DNA of 64,000 bases from Haloarcula salinisoli (lineage in GTDB: Archaea > Halobacteriota > Halobacteria > Halobacteriales > Haloarculaceae): NCBI RefSeq assembly GCF_019599405.1, contig NZ_RKLQ01000001.1, forward strand, positions 682,001-746,000. The letters run 5' to 3'. Positions 8,771 through 17,714 of this stretch are shown piece by piece; position 1 is the first letter of the stretch; each line of letters opens with the position of its first letter. Under the pieces are notes generated by a model. It ran no database searches. It saw nothing but the letters and a program-made list of their open reading frames with translations, and was not told the origin of the DNA. The position numbers were made by a program, and so were the translations under genes.

Positions 8771-9481
8771 CTAGGCTTCACCGTAGACCGGCACGGCGGC
8801 GCCACTAGTTACCCCCGCCGCGTCGGAGCACAGAAACAGCATGACGGCGGCGATTTCCTCGGGGTCGACCCACGCGTCGAAGTCGGCGTCGGGCATCATG
8901 TCGCGGTTCATCGGCGTATCGATGACGCTCGGCATGACGCTGTTTGCTCGCACCGTGCCGAGGTTCTCCTCGGCGATGGTCTCGGTCAGGATGCGAACGC
9001 CGGCTTTGGTCGCCCGGTAGAGACCGTCTCCTTCGCCGCCCTCCAGCGAGGAGCGAGCGGAGACGGAGACGATGGCACCCCCGGTCTCTTGGACGTGCGG
9101 GAGCGCGTGTTTCGAAGCCAGGAACATCGTCTTGAGGTTGACGCCGAAGAGGAAATCGAAGGTGTCAGCGTCGGTCTCGTGGATGGGGTCGCCGCCGCGC
9201 CACGTCCCGGCGATGTTCAGGAGGTAGTCCAGCCGGCCGTGTTCCTCGACGATGGCCTCGATTGTGTCGGCGACCTCTCCCTCGTCGGTGAAGTCGCCCT
9301 GGTGGAAGTGGATGCGGCCGGGGTCGTCGAGCTGGAAGTCGTCGCTGTCGGGAGCGACGACGTCGGCGCCACAGACCGTGGCGCCCGCTTCCAGGAAGGC
9401 GTTGGCGACGGAACTGCCCAGCGCCCCGCCGACGCCGGTGACCAGTGCGACCTCACCGTCGAAGTTGAAGCTGACGGACAT
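8771..9481 (-). CDS. Short-chain dehydrogenase/reductase (SDR)
   Basis: A 236-residue classical SDR. It shows the nucleotide-binding TGVGGALGSSVA motif (about residues 14-25), an NIAGTW segment in place of NNAG, and the catalytic YRATK (Tyr-x-x-x-Lys) after a serine-rich strand. The C-terminal VTSGAAVPVYG matches the end of fabG-like enzymes. Cofactor and substrate are not identifiable, and the Asp after the second strand (ADVV) suggests NAD(H) preference. Start ATG 9481 is the family-like start. Its TAG stop is the first three bases of hairpin unit A1. Confidence 0.88.
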   Translation of the reverse strand: MSVSFNFDGEVALVTGVGGALGSSVANAFLEAGATVCGADVVAPDSDDFQLDDPGRIHFHQGDFTDEGEVADTIEAIVEEHGRLDYLLNIAGTWRGGDPIHETDADTFDFLFGVNLKTMFLASKHALPHVQETGGAIVSVSARSSLEGGEGDGLYRATKAGVRILTETIAEENLGTVRANSVMPSVIDTPMNRDMMPDADFDAWVDPEEIAAVMLFLCSDAAGVTSGAAVPVYGEA

Positions 9482-9626
9482 ATGTGGATTGACGGGTCGG
9501 GACCGCAAAAAATCGGGGGATGGGCTGCGTCCCGGTGTGACAATCGGCGTCTGTGCCGCTGTCTCGGGACGCCAGACCAGATTGAGAGCCTCTCCCAGAA
9601 CTCTCCGCGTGCTGCCGTAGGTTGGA

Positions 9627-9634
9627 TTTATGAT
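9627..9634 (+). promoter_or_regulatory. TATA-like box of the haem peroxidase gene
   Basis: TTTATGAT lies 22-29 nt before the ATG at 9656 in otherwise GC-rich DNA. The spacing implies a leaderless or nearly leaderless transcript, as is common in haloarchaea. Confidence 0.5.
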
Positions 9635-9655
9635 ATTTCGGTATCACATACTCGT

Positions 9656-11611
9656 ATGCACAGACAACACGGGCTGACGGAGAACAGAGGCATAAACGAG
9701 GCCGCGATGACGAACGCCGGCCCGGTCCGGAGCCACCGCTTCGGGAACCGTTTTGCCGAGCTCGACGTGTACGACCGGTCGCCGGCGTTTCTCCGTCGGC
9801 TGGGGAGTGCGGGCGGGCCGCTGTTTGGCGGCTCGGACCCCGACGACGACGCGGAGCTGCCCGCCGGTATCGCCTTCTTCGGGCAGTTCGTCGACCACGA
9901 CGTCACGTTCGACCCGACCTCCGCCATCGACCGGCGTAACGACCCGGCTGCGCTACGGAACTTCAGGACACCAGCGCTGGACCTGGACTCAGTCTACGGC
10001 ACTGGCCCGGAGGTCAGTCCAGAGCTGTACGACGGCCGAGACCCCGACGGGGCGAAGCTCCTTACCGGGACCGACGGCGACCCTGTGCCCGGCGACGAGG
10101 ACGCCCCGCGGGTCGCCCGCTACGGTGCGACTGACCTCCAGCGCAACGAGCAGGGCGTCGCGATACTCCCCGACCCGCGGAACGACGAGAACGTTGTCAT
10201 CTCGCAGTTACAGCTGGCGTTCGTCAAGTTCCACAACCGGGTTGTCGACTACGTCCGGTCCGGCCCCGGTCACGGGCTCGTCAGGGCTGGCGAGGACTAC
10301 TTCGATGCCGCGGAACGACTCACCCGCTGGCACTACCAGTGGCTCGTCACCGAACTGTTCCTTCCGGCGATCTGTGACGGCTCTGTACTGGACGACATCG
10401 AGGCAACCGGTCGGCAGTACTTCCTGCTGGGCGACCGAATCGCGATACCCGTGGAGTTTGCCGGCGCCGCCTACCGGTACGGCCACAGCCAGATTCGAGA
10501 CACGTACACCGTCAACAGCGAGACAACGGACGTGGAGTTCTTCCCCGGTCCCTCCGTCGAGACACTCGTTGACCTCTTTGCGGATGCCGACCCCGATAAT
10601 CCGCCGGACGTGTCGGCGATGGCTGACGCAGAGAGCGGGGCGGAGATGGGGGGGCAGAGCCTCGCTGGTGGGGGACCAGTCCCGAACGAGCTGCTCGTCG
10701 ACTGGGGCCATTTCTTCGACTGCGGGGACGGGACGACGCCACAGCCAGCACGCAAGATCGACCCGCAGCTCCCGCCGGCCCTGTTCCTCCTGCCGTTCGT
10801 TCCGGAGGGTGAGGAGCAGTCGCTGGCCGCCCGGAACCTGCTTCGAGGCGTCGCACTCGGCTTGCCGGGGGGGCAAGCCGTCGCCGAAGCGATGGATATC
10901 ACGCCGCTCTCGAACGCCGAACTCCCGCTGACCGACGACCGGAGCTTCCAGTCGTATCTCCGGAGCCAGTGTCGCGGTGCCGACGAGGACGCCCCGCTCT
11001 GGCTGTACGTCCTCGCCGAAGCCGAGGCCCAGCAGGACGGTCACAGTCTCGGGGCGGTCGGGAGCCGCATCGTCGCGGAGGTCCTCCTCGGGATGATCGA
11101 TGCCGACCCCGACGCCTATCGCAACGTCGACCCCGGATGGCGGCCCGCGCTCCCGCGACCAGTATCGAGTCCCGAACTGGACGACCCGCACACGTCGACC
11201 GCGCCATACGGGTTCGGTGACTTCCTGCAGTTCGCGACCGGTCCGGTCCCCGACGGGCTCGAAATCGCCGCTGTCGACGCCGACGGCTCCGGTGGGGCGC
11301 CGGCCCCCGACACTGTCGACGAGGCTACGGGCGGCGAGGCTGTCGTGCTGGAACATACGGGTGCCGGCCCGCTGTCGCTCGCCCACCACGCCATCGATTT
11401 CGAGGACGACCAGACGAACGAGTTCGGGGACATCACGCTGTCGCCGGGCGAGTCGCTCGTCGTCTACACCGGCAGCGACGACCTGGAGAGCGAGGACTAC
11501 CGTGTCCTCACGCTGGGCTACTCACAGCCGGTCATCGACAACACCGGCGAGAGTGTCACCGTCACGACGCCGACCAACGAGGTCAGCGCGTTCGCCCGCT
11601 TCGAACCCTAG
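9656..11611 (+). CDS. Animal-type haem peroxidase with C-terminal lamin-tail-like domain
   Basis: The 651-residue protein carries the peroxidase-cyclooxygenase fold. The distal haem segment is FFGQFVDHD with His81, the helix LQLAFVKFHNRVVD lies near 185-198, and the proximal segment is AYRYGHSQIRDTY with His277. The core runs to about 510. After a Pro- and Gly-rich linker, residues about 530-651 form a beta-rich domain (VVLEHTG, LSPGESLVVYTG, DNTGESVTV) resembling lamin-tail domains. Family members oxidise halides or organic substrates with peroxide. No Sec or Tat signal is visible at the start, so a cytoplasmic location is likely but unproven. The start ATG 9656 is supported by a TATA-like box, and upstream in-frame sequence overlaps the SDR gene. 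Confidence 0.85.
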   Translation: MHRQHGLTENRGINEAAMTNAGPVRSHRFGNRFAELDVYDRSPAFLRRLGSAGGPLFGGSDPDDDAELPAGIAFFGQFVDHDVTFDPTSAIDRRNDPAALRNFRTPALDLDSVYGTGPEVSPELYDGRDPDGAKLLTGTDGDPVPGDEDAPRVARYGATDLQRNEQGVAILPDPRNDENVVISQLQLAFVKFHNRVVDYVRSGPGHGLVRAGEDYFDAAERLTRWHYQWLVTELFLPAICDGSVLDDIEATGRQYFLLGDRIAIPVEFAGAAYRYGHSQIRDTYTVNSETTDVEFFPGPSVETLVDLFADADPDNPPDVSAMADAESGAEMGGQSLAGGGPVPNELLVDWGHFFDCGDGTTPQPARKIDPQLPPALFLLPFVPEGEEQSLAARNLLRGVALGLPGGQAVAEAMDITPLSNAELPLTDDRSFQSYLRSQCRGADEDAPLWLYVLAEAEAQQDGHSLGAVGSRIVAEVLLGMIDADPDAYRNVDPGWRPALPRPVSSPELDDPHTSTAPYGFGDFLQFATGPVPDGLEIAAVDADGSGGAPAPDTVDEATGGEAVVLEHTGAGPLSLAHHAIDFEDDQTNEFGDITLSPGESLVVYTGSDDLESEDYRVLTLGYSQPVIDNTGESVTVTTPTNEVSAFARFEP

Positions 11612-11612
11612 A

Positions 11613-12224
11613 CTACGCTCGCTGACAGTCACAGCCCCGCGCTTCGAGCAGCTCGGTGACGGAGTACTGGCTCCCGCAGTCCTGACAGAGCACCTGCGCT
11701 TCGAGCAACACGTCGAAGCTGTCGATGTCGAGCCGGCCCGTCGCTTGCAGGCTCTCGATGCGGTCCTCGGTGACCGACAGCGTCCGGGACAGGAGCCGCT
11801 GGATGCTCTCGATGTCCGACTGGACCTTCTCCGCGTCGGAGGGCCCCTCGTAGGTGGCGTCGCGATACTCGGTGAGGTAGCTCCGAATCGCCTGGTAGGT
11901 GACGAAATCCCGCTCCAGCGCGTCGACATCCACACCCTCGCGAGACAGCCGGGTCCGTGTCTCGGTCCTGACCCCGGCTGTCACGTCCTCGTCGGTCAAC
12001 TGCTCGTAGGTCCTCTCCACGTCGCGCCGGAGCGCGTTCGACCCGGCAGCGCGCAACGTTGCTTCCAGCAGCCGTCTGTTGAACAGCGCGGCACAGTCCC
12101 GGAGACTCAGCCGCTCCGGTCCGTCGGCGGTCCACCGTCGTTCGAGTTCGTCGCCGAGTCCGTCGAGCCCGTAGCGGTCGATGCAGTTGGCGACCTTGCT
12201 GTCCGGCCGGTCGGATGGGGCCAT
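11613..12224 (-). CDS. rdfA: Rod-determining factor RdfA
   Basis: The 203-residue protein matches the haloarchaeal RdfA family. It opens with SKVANCIDRYGLDGLGDELE, then the LSLRDCAALFNRRLLEA helix, the VRTETRTRLSREGVDVDALE segment, and ends in a Cys-rich zinc-type tail CQDCGSQY...GCDC. In Haloferax volcanii the founding member is needed for rod-shaped cells, and its molecular role is unresolved. The four C-terminal cysteines suggest a metal site. It is convergent with the peroxidase, one base apart, and upstream genes belong to a taxis module. Confidence 0.85.
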   Translation of the reverse strand: MAPSDRPDSKVANCIDRYGLDGLGDELERRWTADGPERLSLRDCAALFNRRLLEATLRAAGSNALRRDVERTYEQLTDEDVTAGVRTETRTRLSREGVDVDALERDFVTYQAIRSYLTEYRDATYEGPSDAEKVQSDIESIQRLLSRTLSVTEDRIESLQATGRLDIDSFDVLLEAQVLCQDCGSQYSVTELLEARGCDCQRA

Positions 12225-12278
12225 TGGTCGTGGCTGTGGCCCGGCGCCGTATAAACGGTGGCGGCGATTCGGGCCCGC

Positions 12279-13004
12279 TCAGAGGCTCGCCAGGTTCTGT
12301 CGGAGTTTGATAGTCGCCGTCATCAGGGTCGTCGCGGTCATGATGACGAAGACGACCTGGATATGCAGGACGACGATGCGGTCGAGGCCGACGAGGACGG
12401 CCAGGTCGAGCGCCGGCACCAGCGCCGCAAACAGCAACACGGGAAGCAGATGGCGCAACAGCGTATCGACGACGGTGCCCTGGACGCGGGCCTCCGCCGC
12501 CCCCCGCCGGCCGTAGAGCCCGCCCGCAAGCGCAAACCCGAGGGCACTCACGCCCATGACCGCGAGCAAGAGCGGGTGCCGACCGACCAGTGCCAACCCC
12601 GCGAAGACGACGCTGACACCGACGACGGCCGCCCGGGTCAATCCCCGCTCCGAGTCGGCCTCGCTCCCGGCCGTCGCCGGGACGACGCTGCGATACAGCA
12701 CCCGAAGCGCGACGGCGAGGACGAACACCGCCGCCAGGAGCAGCCCCATCTTGAACGGCAACACGTACACTGTCAGCAGTTCGACCAGCCCCAGCAGGGC
12801 AAAGCCGACCGAACACAGCCCGGCGAGGACGAGCGACTCCCAGAGCCCGTCGCCCGTTCCGACCTCGCTCGTCTGGCGGTTCCGGTAGGCGTAGTAACTG
12901 AACCGGACGCCCAGGACCGAAAGCAGCGTCAGCGCGATGAAGAAGATGAACGTCAGGTTGGGGTTGTTCGGCGCGTACGGCAGGCCGACGGCGATGCTAC
13001 GCAT
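12279..13004 (-). CDS. Polytopic membrane protein of unknown function, coupled to the degenerate kinase gene
   Basis: A protein of 241 residues with about seven hydrophobic segments separated by short Arg-rich loops (for example RFSYYAYRNRQ after the first helix). I do not recognise a family. The start ATG at 13004 lies inside the last codons of the kinase gene (overlap 12997-13004), so the two are probably translated together. The last helix is followed by LRQNLASL. The gene order kinase, membrane protein beside HtrII suggests a signalling or accessory role, which is inference only. Confidence 0.7.
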   Translation of the reverse strand: MRSIAVGLPYAPNNPNLTFIFFIALTLLSVLGVRFSYYAYRNRQTSEVGTGDGLWESLVLAGLCSVGFALLGLVELLTVYVLPFKMGLLLAAVFVLAVALRVLYRSVVPATAGSEADSERGLTRAAVVGVSVVFAGLALVGRHPLLLAVMGVSALGFALAGGLYGRRGAAEARVQGTVVDTLLRHLLPVLLFAALVPALDLAVLVGLDRIVVLHIQVVFVIMTATTLMTATIKLRQNLASL

Positions 13005-14346
13005 CGTCACCTCGCAGGCTCCGGAGCTCCTGCCGGAGGTGGGCAGCCGTCTCGTAGCGGGCGAGTTTCCGCCGGGCCATCGCCTTGCCGACGATATCGT
13101 CGACGGCGGGCGGGACGTCCGCGACGGCGGAGGGGTCCGGTGGGCCCGACGAGAGGACCTCGTCGCGGACCGCGTCGAACGCGCCGGTGTACGGGGCCTT
13201 CCCGGTGAACAGTCGGTAACACACCGCACCGAGCCCGTAGATGTCGGTGGCGTGGTCGATGCGACCGAAGCGCCGCTGGTAGTACTCCGGGGCGGCGTAC
13301 CGGGGGTCGAGAAACTGTGCCGGGTCGAACTGGTGGCGGTACACCGACAGTAGCCCGAGGTTGTCGAGCAGCGGCGGCTGCCTGTCGCCCTCCTCGATGA
13401 CGTTCCCGTAGTAGGCGACCGCGTCGGCGTCGATGCCGGCGTGGACAACCCCGCGCTCGTGGAGTGTCGAGACCGCCGCCGCGAGCCGCTCGGCGTGCCA
13501 GGCAGCCTCGGCCGGCGGGAACCGACCCTGGTCGGCCAGCGTCTCCGCCGTGTACTCGGTCGCCAGCCACAGCCGCGGGTCGGCTTTCCAGTCGTACAGC
13601 GTCACGACGTTGTCCACGTCGGCGACGGCCGCCCACTCTTCCAGCCGGGTCGCCAGCTGGGCGGCGAAGGCCCCGTCGCCCTCCGCCGGGCTGTCGAGTA
13701 GCCGCAGGCCGACGGCGTACTCGGTCTCGTCGACTACGCCCAGCGTCCGGTAGGTGTCGCCGTAGCGGCGGCGCTCGCGCGGGGCCAGTATCGAGAGGCG
13801 GTCGAACCGGCTCTCGTACTCCACGAGCGAGCGCCACTCGGCGTCGGCCGCCTGGGGCCGCTGCCCGATGGTGTTGCCGTCCTCGTCGTCCGCCTGGGGC
13901 TGCTTCTCGTCGTCCCCGTCGTCGGTGTACACCTGCCGGCCGTCGTCGTCGGCCCCTTCGCCGGCAATCCTGGTCCGCCCGACGTCCCGTCCGTCGGACC
14001 CGCCCCGGGTAGGCGTCGACCGGTCGACACGGTGGGTGGGTTCGACGGTCGACGCCCACTGGTCCAACCGGTCCTCGACGACCTGGGGATAGCGGTCGGC
14101 GACGTACTCGAGTGCGAGCGTGGCGGCCAGACTCTCGTCGGCGCGGGCCGCGAGTTGCCCGACCAGCGAGGCCACGTCACCGGGATGTTCGTCCGCGACG
14201 ACACACAGTGCCGTCGCCGCACCCAGGCGGACCTGTCGGTCACCGGCGTCGAGGAGGTCGAGCAGCCGCGGGACGTGGTCGCGGTCCACGTCGGTCGCGG
14301 TGAGGACCTCGGCGACGAGCGCACGGGGGTCTCTCTCCGAGGTCAT
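12997..14346 (-). CDS. Degenerate serine/threonine protein kinase with N-terminal HEAT-like region
   Basis: The 449-residue protein has an N-terminal helical region (about 1-95, with LLDLLDAGDRQVRLGAATAL) resembling HEAT repeats. A disordered acidic linker (about 100-165) leads to a kinase-fold domain (about 185-445). Landmarks of the fold remain: the catalytic-loop region reads ERGVVHAGIDADAV, the activation start LLDNLGLLS, and then APEYYQRRFGRIDHATDIYGLGAVCYRLFTG. The usual HRD is replaced by HAG and the DFG by DNLG, so catalytic Asp and Mg-binding Asp are not in canonical context. It may bind nucleotide or act as a scaffold. It is transcribed divergently from htrII over a shared 132-bp promoter region. 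Confidence 0.82.
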   Translation of the reverse strand: MTSERDPRALVAEVLTATDVDRDHVPRLLDLLDAGDRQVRLGAATALCVVADEHPGDVASLVGQLAARADESLAATLALEYVADRYPQVVEDRLDQWASTVEPTHRVDRSTPTRGGSDGRDVGRTRIAGEGADDDGRQVYTDDGDDEKQPQADDEDGNTIGQRPQAADAEWRSLVEYESRFDRLSILAPRERRRYGDTYRTLGVVDETEYAVGLRLLDSPAEGDGAFAAQLATRLEEWAAVADVDNVVTLYDWKADPRLWLATEYTAETLADQGRFPPAEAAWHAERLAAAVSTLHERGVVHAGIDADAVAYYGNVIEEGDRQPPLLDNLGLLSVYRHQFDPAQFLDPRYAAPEYYQRRFGRIDHATDIYGLGAVCYRLFTGKAPYTGAFDAVRDEVLSSGPPDPSAVADVPPAVDDIVGKAMARRKLARYETAAHLRQELRSLRGDDA

Positions 14347-14447
14347 CAGTAGATAATCCTACCATCTACCGTCCGAACTCATCACTGTTTTGGTGAGCTC
14401 CGTTCCGGCGGGCAGCAGTTTTCACGCCTGAGAATAGCGGAGGAACG

Positions 14448-14455
14448 CTTTACAC
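14448..14455 (+). promoter_or_regulatory. TATA-like box of the htrII-sopII operon
   Basis: CTTTACAC is centred 27 nt before the htrII ATG. The transcript would begin close to the start codon and continue into sopII, which has no room for its own promoter. Confidence 0.5.
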
Positions 14456-14478
14456 GGAAACTCCCCGATACTCACAGG

Positions 14479-16821
14479 ATGTCAAAAGACCGAGATTCGC
14501 CGCTGCCGAGCGTCGTCGGCGACAGTTACGCCGCACGGCTCGGCGTCGCCCTCGCGTTCGCCATCGTCGTCGTCGTCGCCTTCGGTGCCCTCATCAGTGC
14601 CCAGGCGTCCGCGACACTCGCGGAGGACGTCGAGCGCGACACGACGGCGCTCTCAGACACACAGGCGGCACAACTAGACGGATGGCTGACGACGGCCCGC
14701 CGGGACGTCCGAACGACCTCGCGTCTCCCCGTCTTCGCTGACGGCTCGCAGTCGGCCGTTCAGGACAGACTGACGGGCCTCGTGGCGAACGAGGAGGTGC
14801 CGCCGGACGTCGTGGCGGTCCACTACGTCAACACTTCGAGCGGAACCATCACTGCCAGCTCGAACGAGCAGTTCGTCGGCGTCAACGCCACGGAACAGGG
14901 CGCAGCCTTCGCGACTGACCCGCCCGAGTTCAGCGGGCCCGACGACACCCACGTCACCGACCCGTTCTCGGTGTCCGTCGTCGACCACCCGATAATCGCC
15001 GTCGTCTCGCCGGTGGCCGGGGCCGAGAACCGCGCCATCGTCTACATGACCGACCTCGAAGCGCGGGCCGAGTCGATATCTAACCAGCGCGAGGGGTCCT
15101 ACACGACAGTCGTCAACGGGGACGGCGAGTTCATCGCCCACCCGAACACCTCGCGTATCGGCTCTAGCGCACCGGTCGCGTCGGGCGCGGACGACCCGGT
15201 GAGCTCACTCGACAGCGGCCAGAGTACGTTCGTCGAGACCGACGAGACGCTGCTGGGAATCTCCCGGCTCGAGAGCCACGACTGGTCGGTGATGGTCCAC
15301 GCCGACCGGGCCCAGGCCTACGCCCTCTCGGACCAGATTAACTCCGACCTCGTGGGGCTCATCCTGCTTGCGGTCATCAACCTCGGGCTGGTCGGGGTGA
15401 CCATCGGCGGCAGCACAATCGCCTCGCTGCGCCGACTCTCCTCGAAGGCAGAGGCGATGGCCGGCGGTGACCTCGAGGTCGACCTCGAAACCGCTCGGTC
15501 GGACGAGTTCGGCACGCTGTACGGCGCCTTCGACAATATGCGGACGAACCTCCGGTCGAAGATATCCGACGCGGAAGCCGCCCGTGAGGAGGCGGAGTCG
15601 GCGAAACAATCGGCCGAAGCCGCCAGGGAGGAGGCCGAGCAGGCACGGACGGAGGTCGAGGCCGAGCGCAACGAGATGGAGGCCCTCTCGAGTCACCTCG
15701 AACTGAAAGCAGCGGAGTACTCCACCACGCTGGAATCGGCCGCTGACGGTGACCTCACCGCTCGCGTCGACACCGATAGCATGAGCGATGCGATGGCCGA
15801 CGTCGGCCGGGAGATCAACGCGACCCTCGACGCGCTCGCTGGCACTATCGCCGATATGCAGGACTTCGCCGACAACGTGATGGGGGCCAGCGACCGGGTC
15901 GAGACCAACGCCGAGCGCGTCGGAATGGCGAGCCAGCAGGTCTCACAGTCCATCGAGGAGATATTCGAGGGTGCGACCGAGCAGAGCGAGCGCCTCCAGG
16001 AGGGGTCGGCCGAGATGGACAACCTCTCGGCGACCGCCGAGGAGGTAGCTGCCTCGGCCCAGGAGGTCGCGAACACGTCCCAGTCGGCCGCCGAAGTCGG
16101 CGAGGACGGCCGCGAAGCCGCTCAGGACGCCATCAGTGAGATGAGCGCCATCGACGAGGAGACCGCCGAGACGGTGAGCGAAATCAACGCTCTGGAGGAC
16201 GACTTAGAGGAGATCGGTGACATCGTGAGCGTCATCACGAACATCGTCGAGCAGACGAACATGCTGGCGCTGAACGCCTCTATCGAGGCCGCACACGCCG
16301 ACAAGGACGGCGACGGGTTCGCGGTCGTCGCCGACGAGATAAAGGGACTCGCCGAGGAGACGAAAGCCGCCGCCGCGGACATCGAGGACCGCATCGAGCG
16401 CATCCAGTCCCAGGCCGGCGACACCGTCGACACCATCGAGTCGACGAGCGAACGCATCTCCGAGGGGGTCGAGACCGTCGAGGAGACCGTCGACGCCCTG
16501 GAGACCATCGTCGAGTACACCGAGGAGGTCGATACCGGCATTCAGGAGATAGACCGCGCAACTGAGGAACAGGCCCGAACCGCACAGGACGTGCAGGCGA
16601 CAATCGACGAGCTGAGCACCATCTCCCAGCAGACGGCGGCAGAGGCCGACACGGTCGCCGGCGCGGCCGACGACCAGGCGGCCTCCATCGAGACGGTGAC
16701 CGACTCGGCCCAGGACTTGCGCGCCCGCGCAGAGGACCTCGAATCCGTCCTCGAACAGTTCGAGGTCGACGAGGCCGGGCTGGACGACACGAGCGAGGCG
16801 GCCGCTGCGGGGGACGACTGA
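14479..16821 (+). CDS. htrII: Sensory rhodopsin II transducer HtrII with large extracellular domain
   Basis: This is a 780-residue methyl-accepting chemotaxis protein. A first membrane helix lies at about 19-41 and an extracellular cache-like domain at about 42-290. A second helix (about 291-312) is followed by HAMP domains and coiled coils (about 313-470). The cytoplasmic signalling hairpin centres on NMLALNASIEAAHADKDGDG. Its identity follows from the sensory rhodopsin gene 2 nt downstream. Transducers of this kind relay photon capture to CheA and the flagellar motor. The large outer domain recalls Halobacterium salinarum HtrII, which also senses serine, so a second, chemical input is likely. 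The ligand is not readable. Confidence 0.92.
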   Translation: MSKDRDSPLPSVVGDSYAARLGVALAFAIVVVVAFGALISAQASATLAEDVERDTTALSDTQAAQLDGWLTTARRDVRTTSRLPVFADGSQSAVQDRLTGLVANEEVPPDVVAVHYVNTSSGTITASSNEQFVGVNATEQGAAFATDPPEFSGPDDTHVTDPFSVSVVDHPIIAVVSPVAGAENRAIVYMTDLEARAESISNQREGSYTTVVNGDGEFIAHPNTSRIGSSAPVASGADDPVSSLDSGQSTFVETDETLLGISRLESHDWSVMVHADRAQAYALSDQINSDLVGLILLAVINLGLVGVTIGGSTIASLRRLSSKAEAMAGGDLEVDLETARSDEFGTLYGAFDNMRTNLRSKISDAEAAREEAESAKQSAEAAREEAEQARTEVEAERNEMEALSSHLELKAAEYSTTLESAADGDLTARVDTDSMSDAMADVGREINATLDALAGTIADMQDFADNVMGASDRVETNAERVGMASQQVSQSIEEIFEGATEQSERLQEGSAEMDNLSATAEEVAASAQEVANTSQSAAEVGEDGREAAQDAISEMSAIDEETAETVSEINALEDDLEEIGDIVSVITNIVEQTNMLALNASIEAAHADKDGDGFAVVADEIKGLAEETKAAAADIEDRIERIQSQAGDTVDTIESTSERISEGVETVEETVDALETIVEYTEEVDTGIQEIDRATEEQARTAQDVQATIDELSTISQQTAAEADTVAGAADDQAASIETVTDSAQDLRARAEDLESVLEQFEVDEAGLDDTSEAAAAGDD

Positions 16822-16823
16822 CA

Positions 16824-17528
16824 ATGGCTACGATAACGACCTGGTTCACGCTGGGACTGCTCGGTGAACTGCTCGGGACCGCGCTGCTGGCCTATGGGTA
16901 CCGGCTGGTCCCCGAAGCGACGCGGAAACGGTATCTCCTGCTGGTCGCGATTCCCGGCATCGCCATTTTCGCGTATCTCCTCTTGGTTCTCGGTATCGGC
17001 GCCATCGACGGCGGCGGCCACACTGTCTACGTGGTCCGGTACGTCGACTGGCTACTGACGACGCCGATAAACGTCCTCTATCTGGGGCTGCTCGCCAACG
17101 CGAACCGCGAGGCCATCGGCAAACTGGTCGGCCTCCAGGCGCTCACCATCGTCTTTGGCTTCGCCGGCGCGGTCGCCAGTGGGGCGCTCGCATACGCCCT
17201 GTTCGCGCTCGGGGCCGCGGCCTTCGCCGGTGTCGTCTACCTGCTGTACTACGATGTGGCCGATGCGGCCGTCGCCTCGCTCTCGGACGTGGAGGCCAGC
17301 CTCTACCGCACACTCAGGAACTTCGTCGTCGTCCTCTGGTCGGTCTACCCCGTCGTCTGGCTGCTCGGCGCCGCGGGTGTCGGCCTGATGGACGTCGAGA
17401 CGGCCTCGCTCGTCATCGTCTACCTGGACGTGGTGACGAAGGTCGGGTTCGGAATCATCGCACTCAACGCGTGGCTGACGATAGACAGCGTCACGACTGC
17501 CGACGGCAGTAGCGTCGCGGCAGACTGA
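16824..17528 (+). CDS. sopII: Sensory rhodopsin II (blue-light phototaxis receptor)
   Basis: The 234-residue protein has seven membrane helices. Arg72 and the Schiff-base counter-ion Asp75 lie in VRYVDWLLTTP at the same numbering as Natronomonas SRII. The retinal Lys206 sits in LDVVTKVGFG, and preceding Thr205 and Tyr175 (in SVYPVVW) match the SRII residues needed for signalling to the transducer. The proton-donor position of pumps, in the segment following helix C, is not acidic (NVLYLGLLANAN), which argues against bacteriorhodopsin. It binds HtrII in the membrane and drives repellent responses to blue-green light. It is cotranscribed with htrII. Confidence 0.93.
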   Translation: MATITTWFTLGLLGELLGTALLAYGYRLVPEATRKRYLLLVAIPGIAIFAYLLLVLGIGAIDGGGHTVYVVRYVDWLLTTPINVLYLGLLANANREAIGKLVGLQALTIVFGFAGAVASGALAYALFALGAAAFAGVVYLLYYDVADAAVASLSDVEASLYRTLRNFVVVLWSVYPVVWLLGAAGVGLMDVETASLVIVYLDVVTKVGFGIIALNAWLTIDSVTTADGSSVAAD

Positions 17529-17714
17529 GCGGTCTCGGGTGCGAACTCGCCCGCGTCCCGGTGTCGACTCCCTCACGATGGGGGGTGGTCGTTGCTGCCG
17601 TCGTCGCCTTCACTACCACCAGCGTCCTCCGTTCGATCGTCACCGGACCGGTCCATCACTCGCTATCGTCTGTGCTCCGAGCGACACTCCGGGGGTCAGT
17701 ACCCGGGGACCGGG

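Noticed and set aside
8681-9655. Extension of the haem peroxidase frame 325 codons upstream
   Set aside because: The extension overlaps the SDR gene on the other strand, has no peroxidase features, and the promoter box at 9627-9634 fits the ATG at 9656.
16824-17528. Reading the rhodopsin as a proton pump (bacteriorhodopsin) or SRI
   Set aside because: The cytoplasmic donor Asp of pumps is absent, Thr205 and Tyr175 match SRII, and it is adjacent to an HtrII-type transducer.
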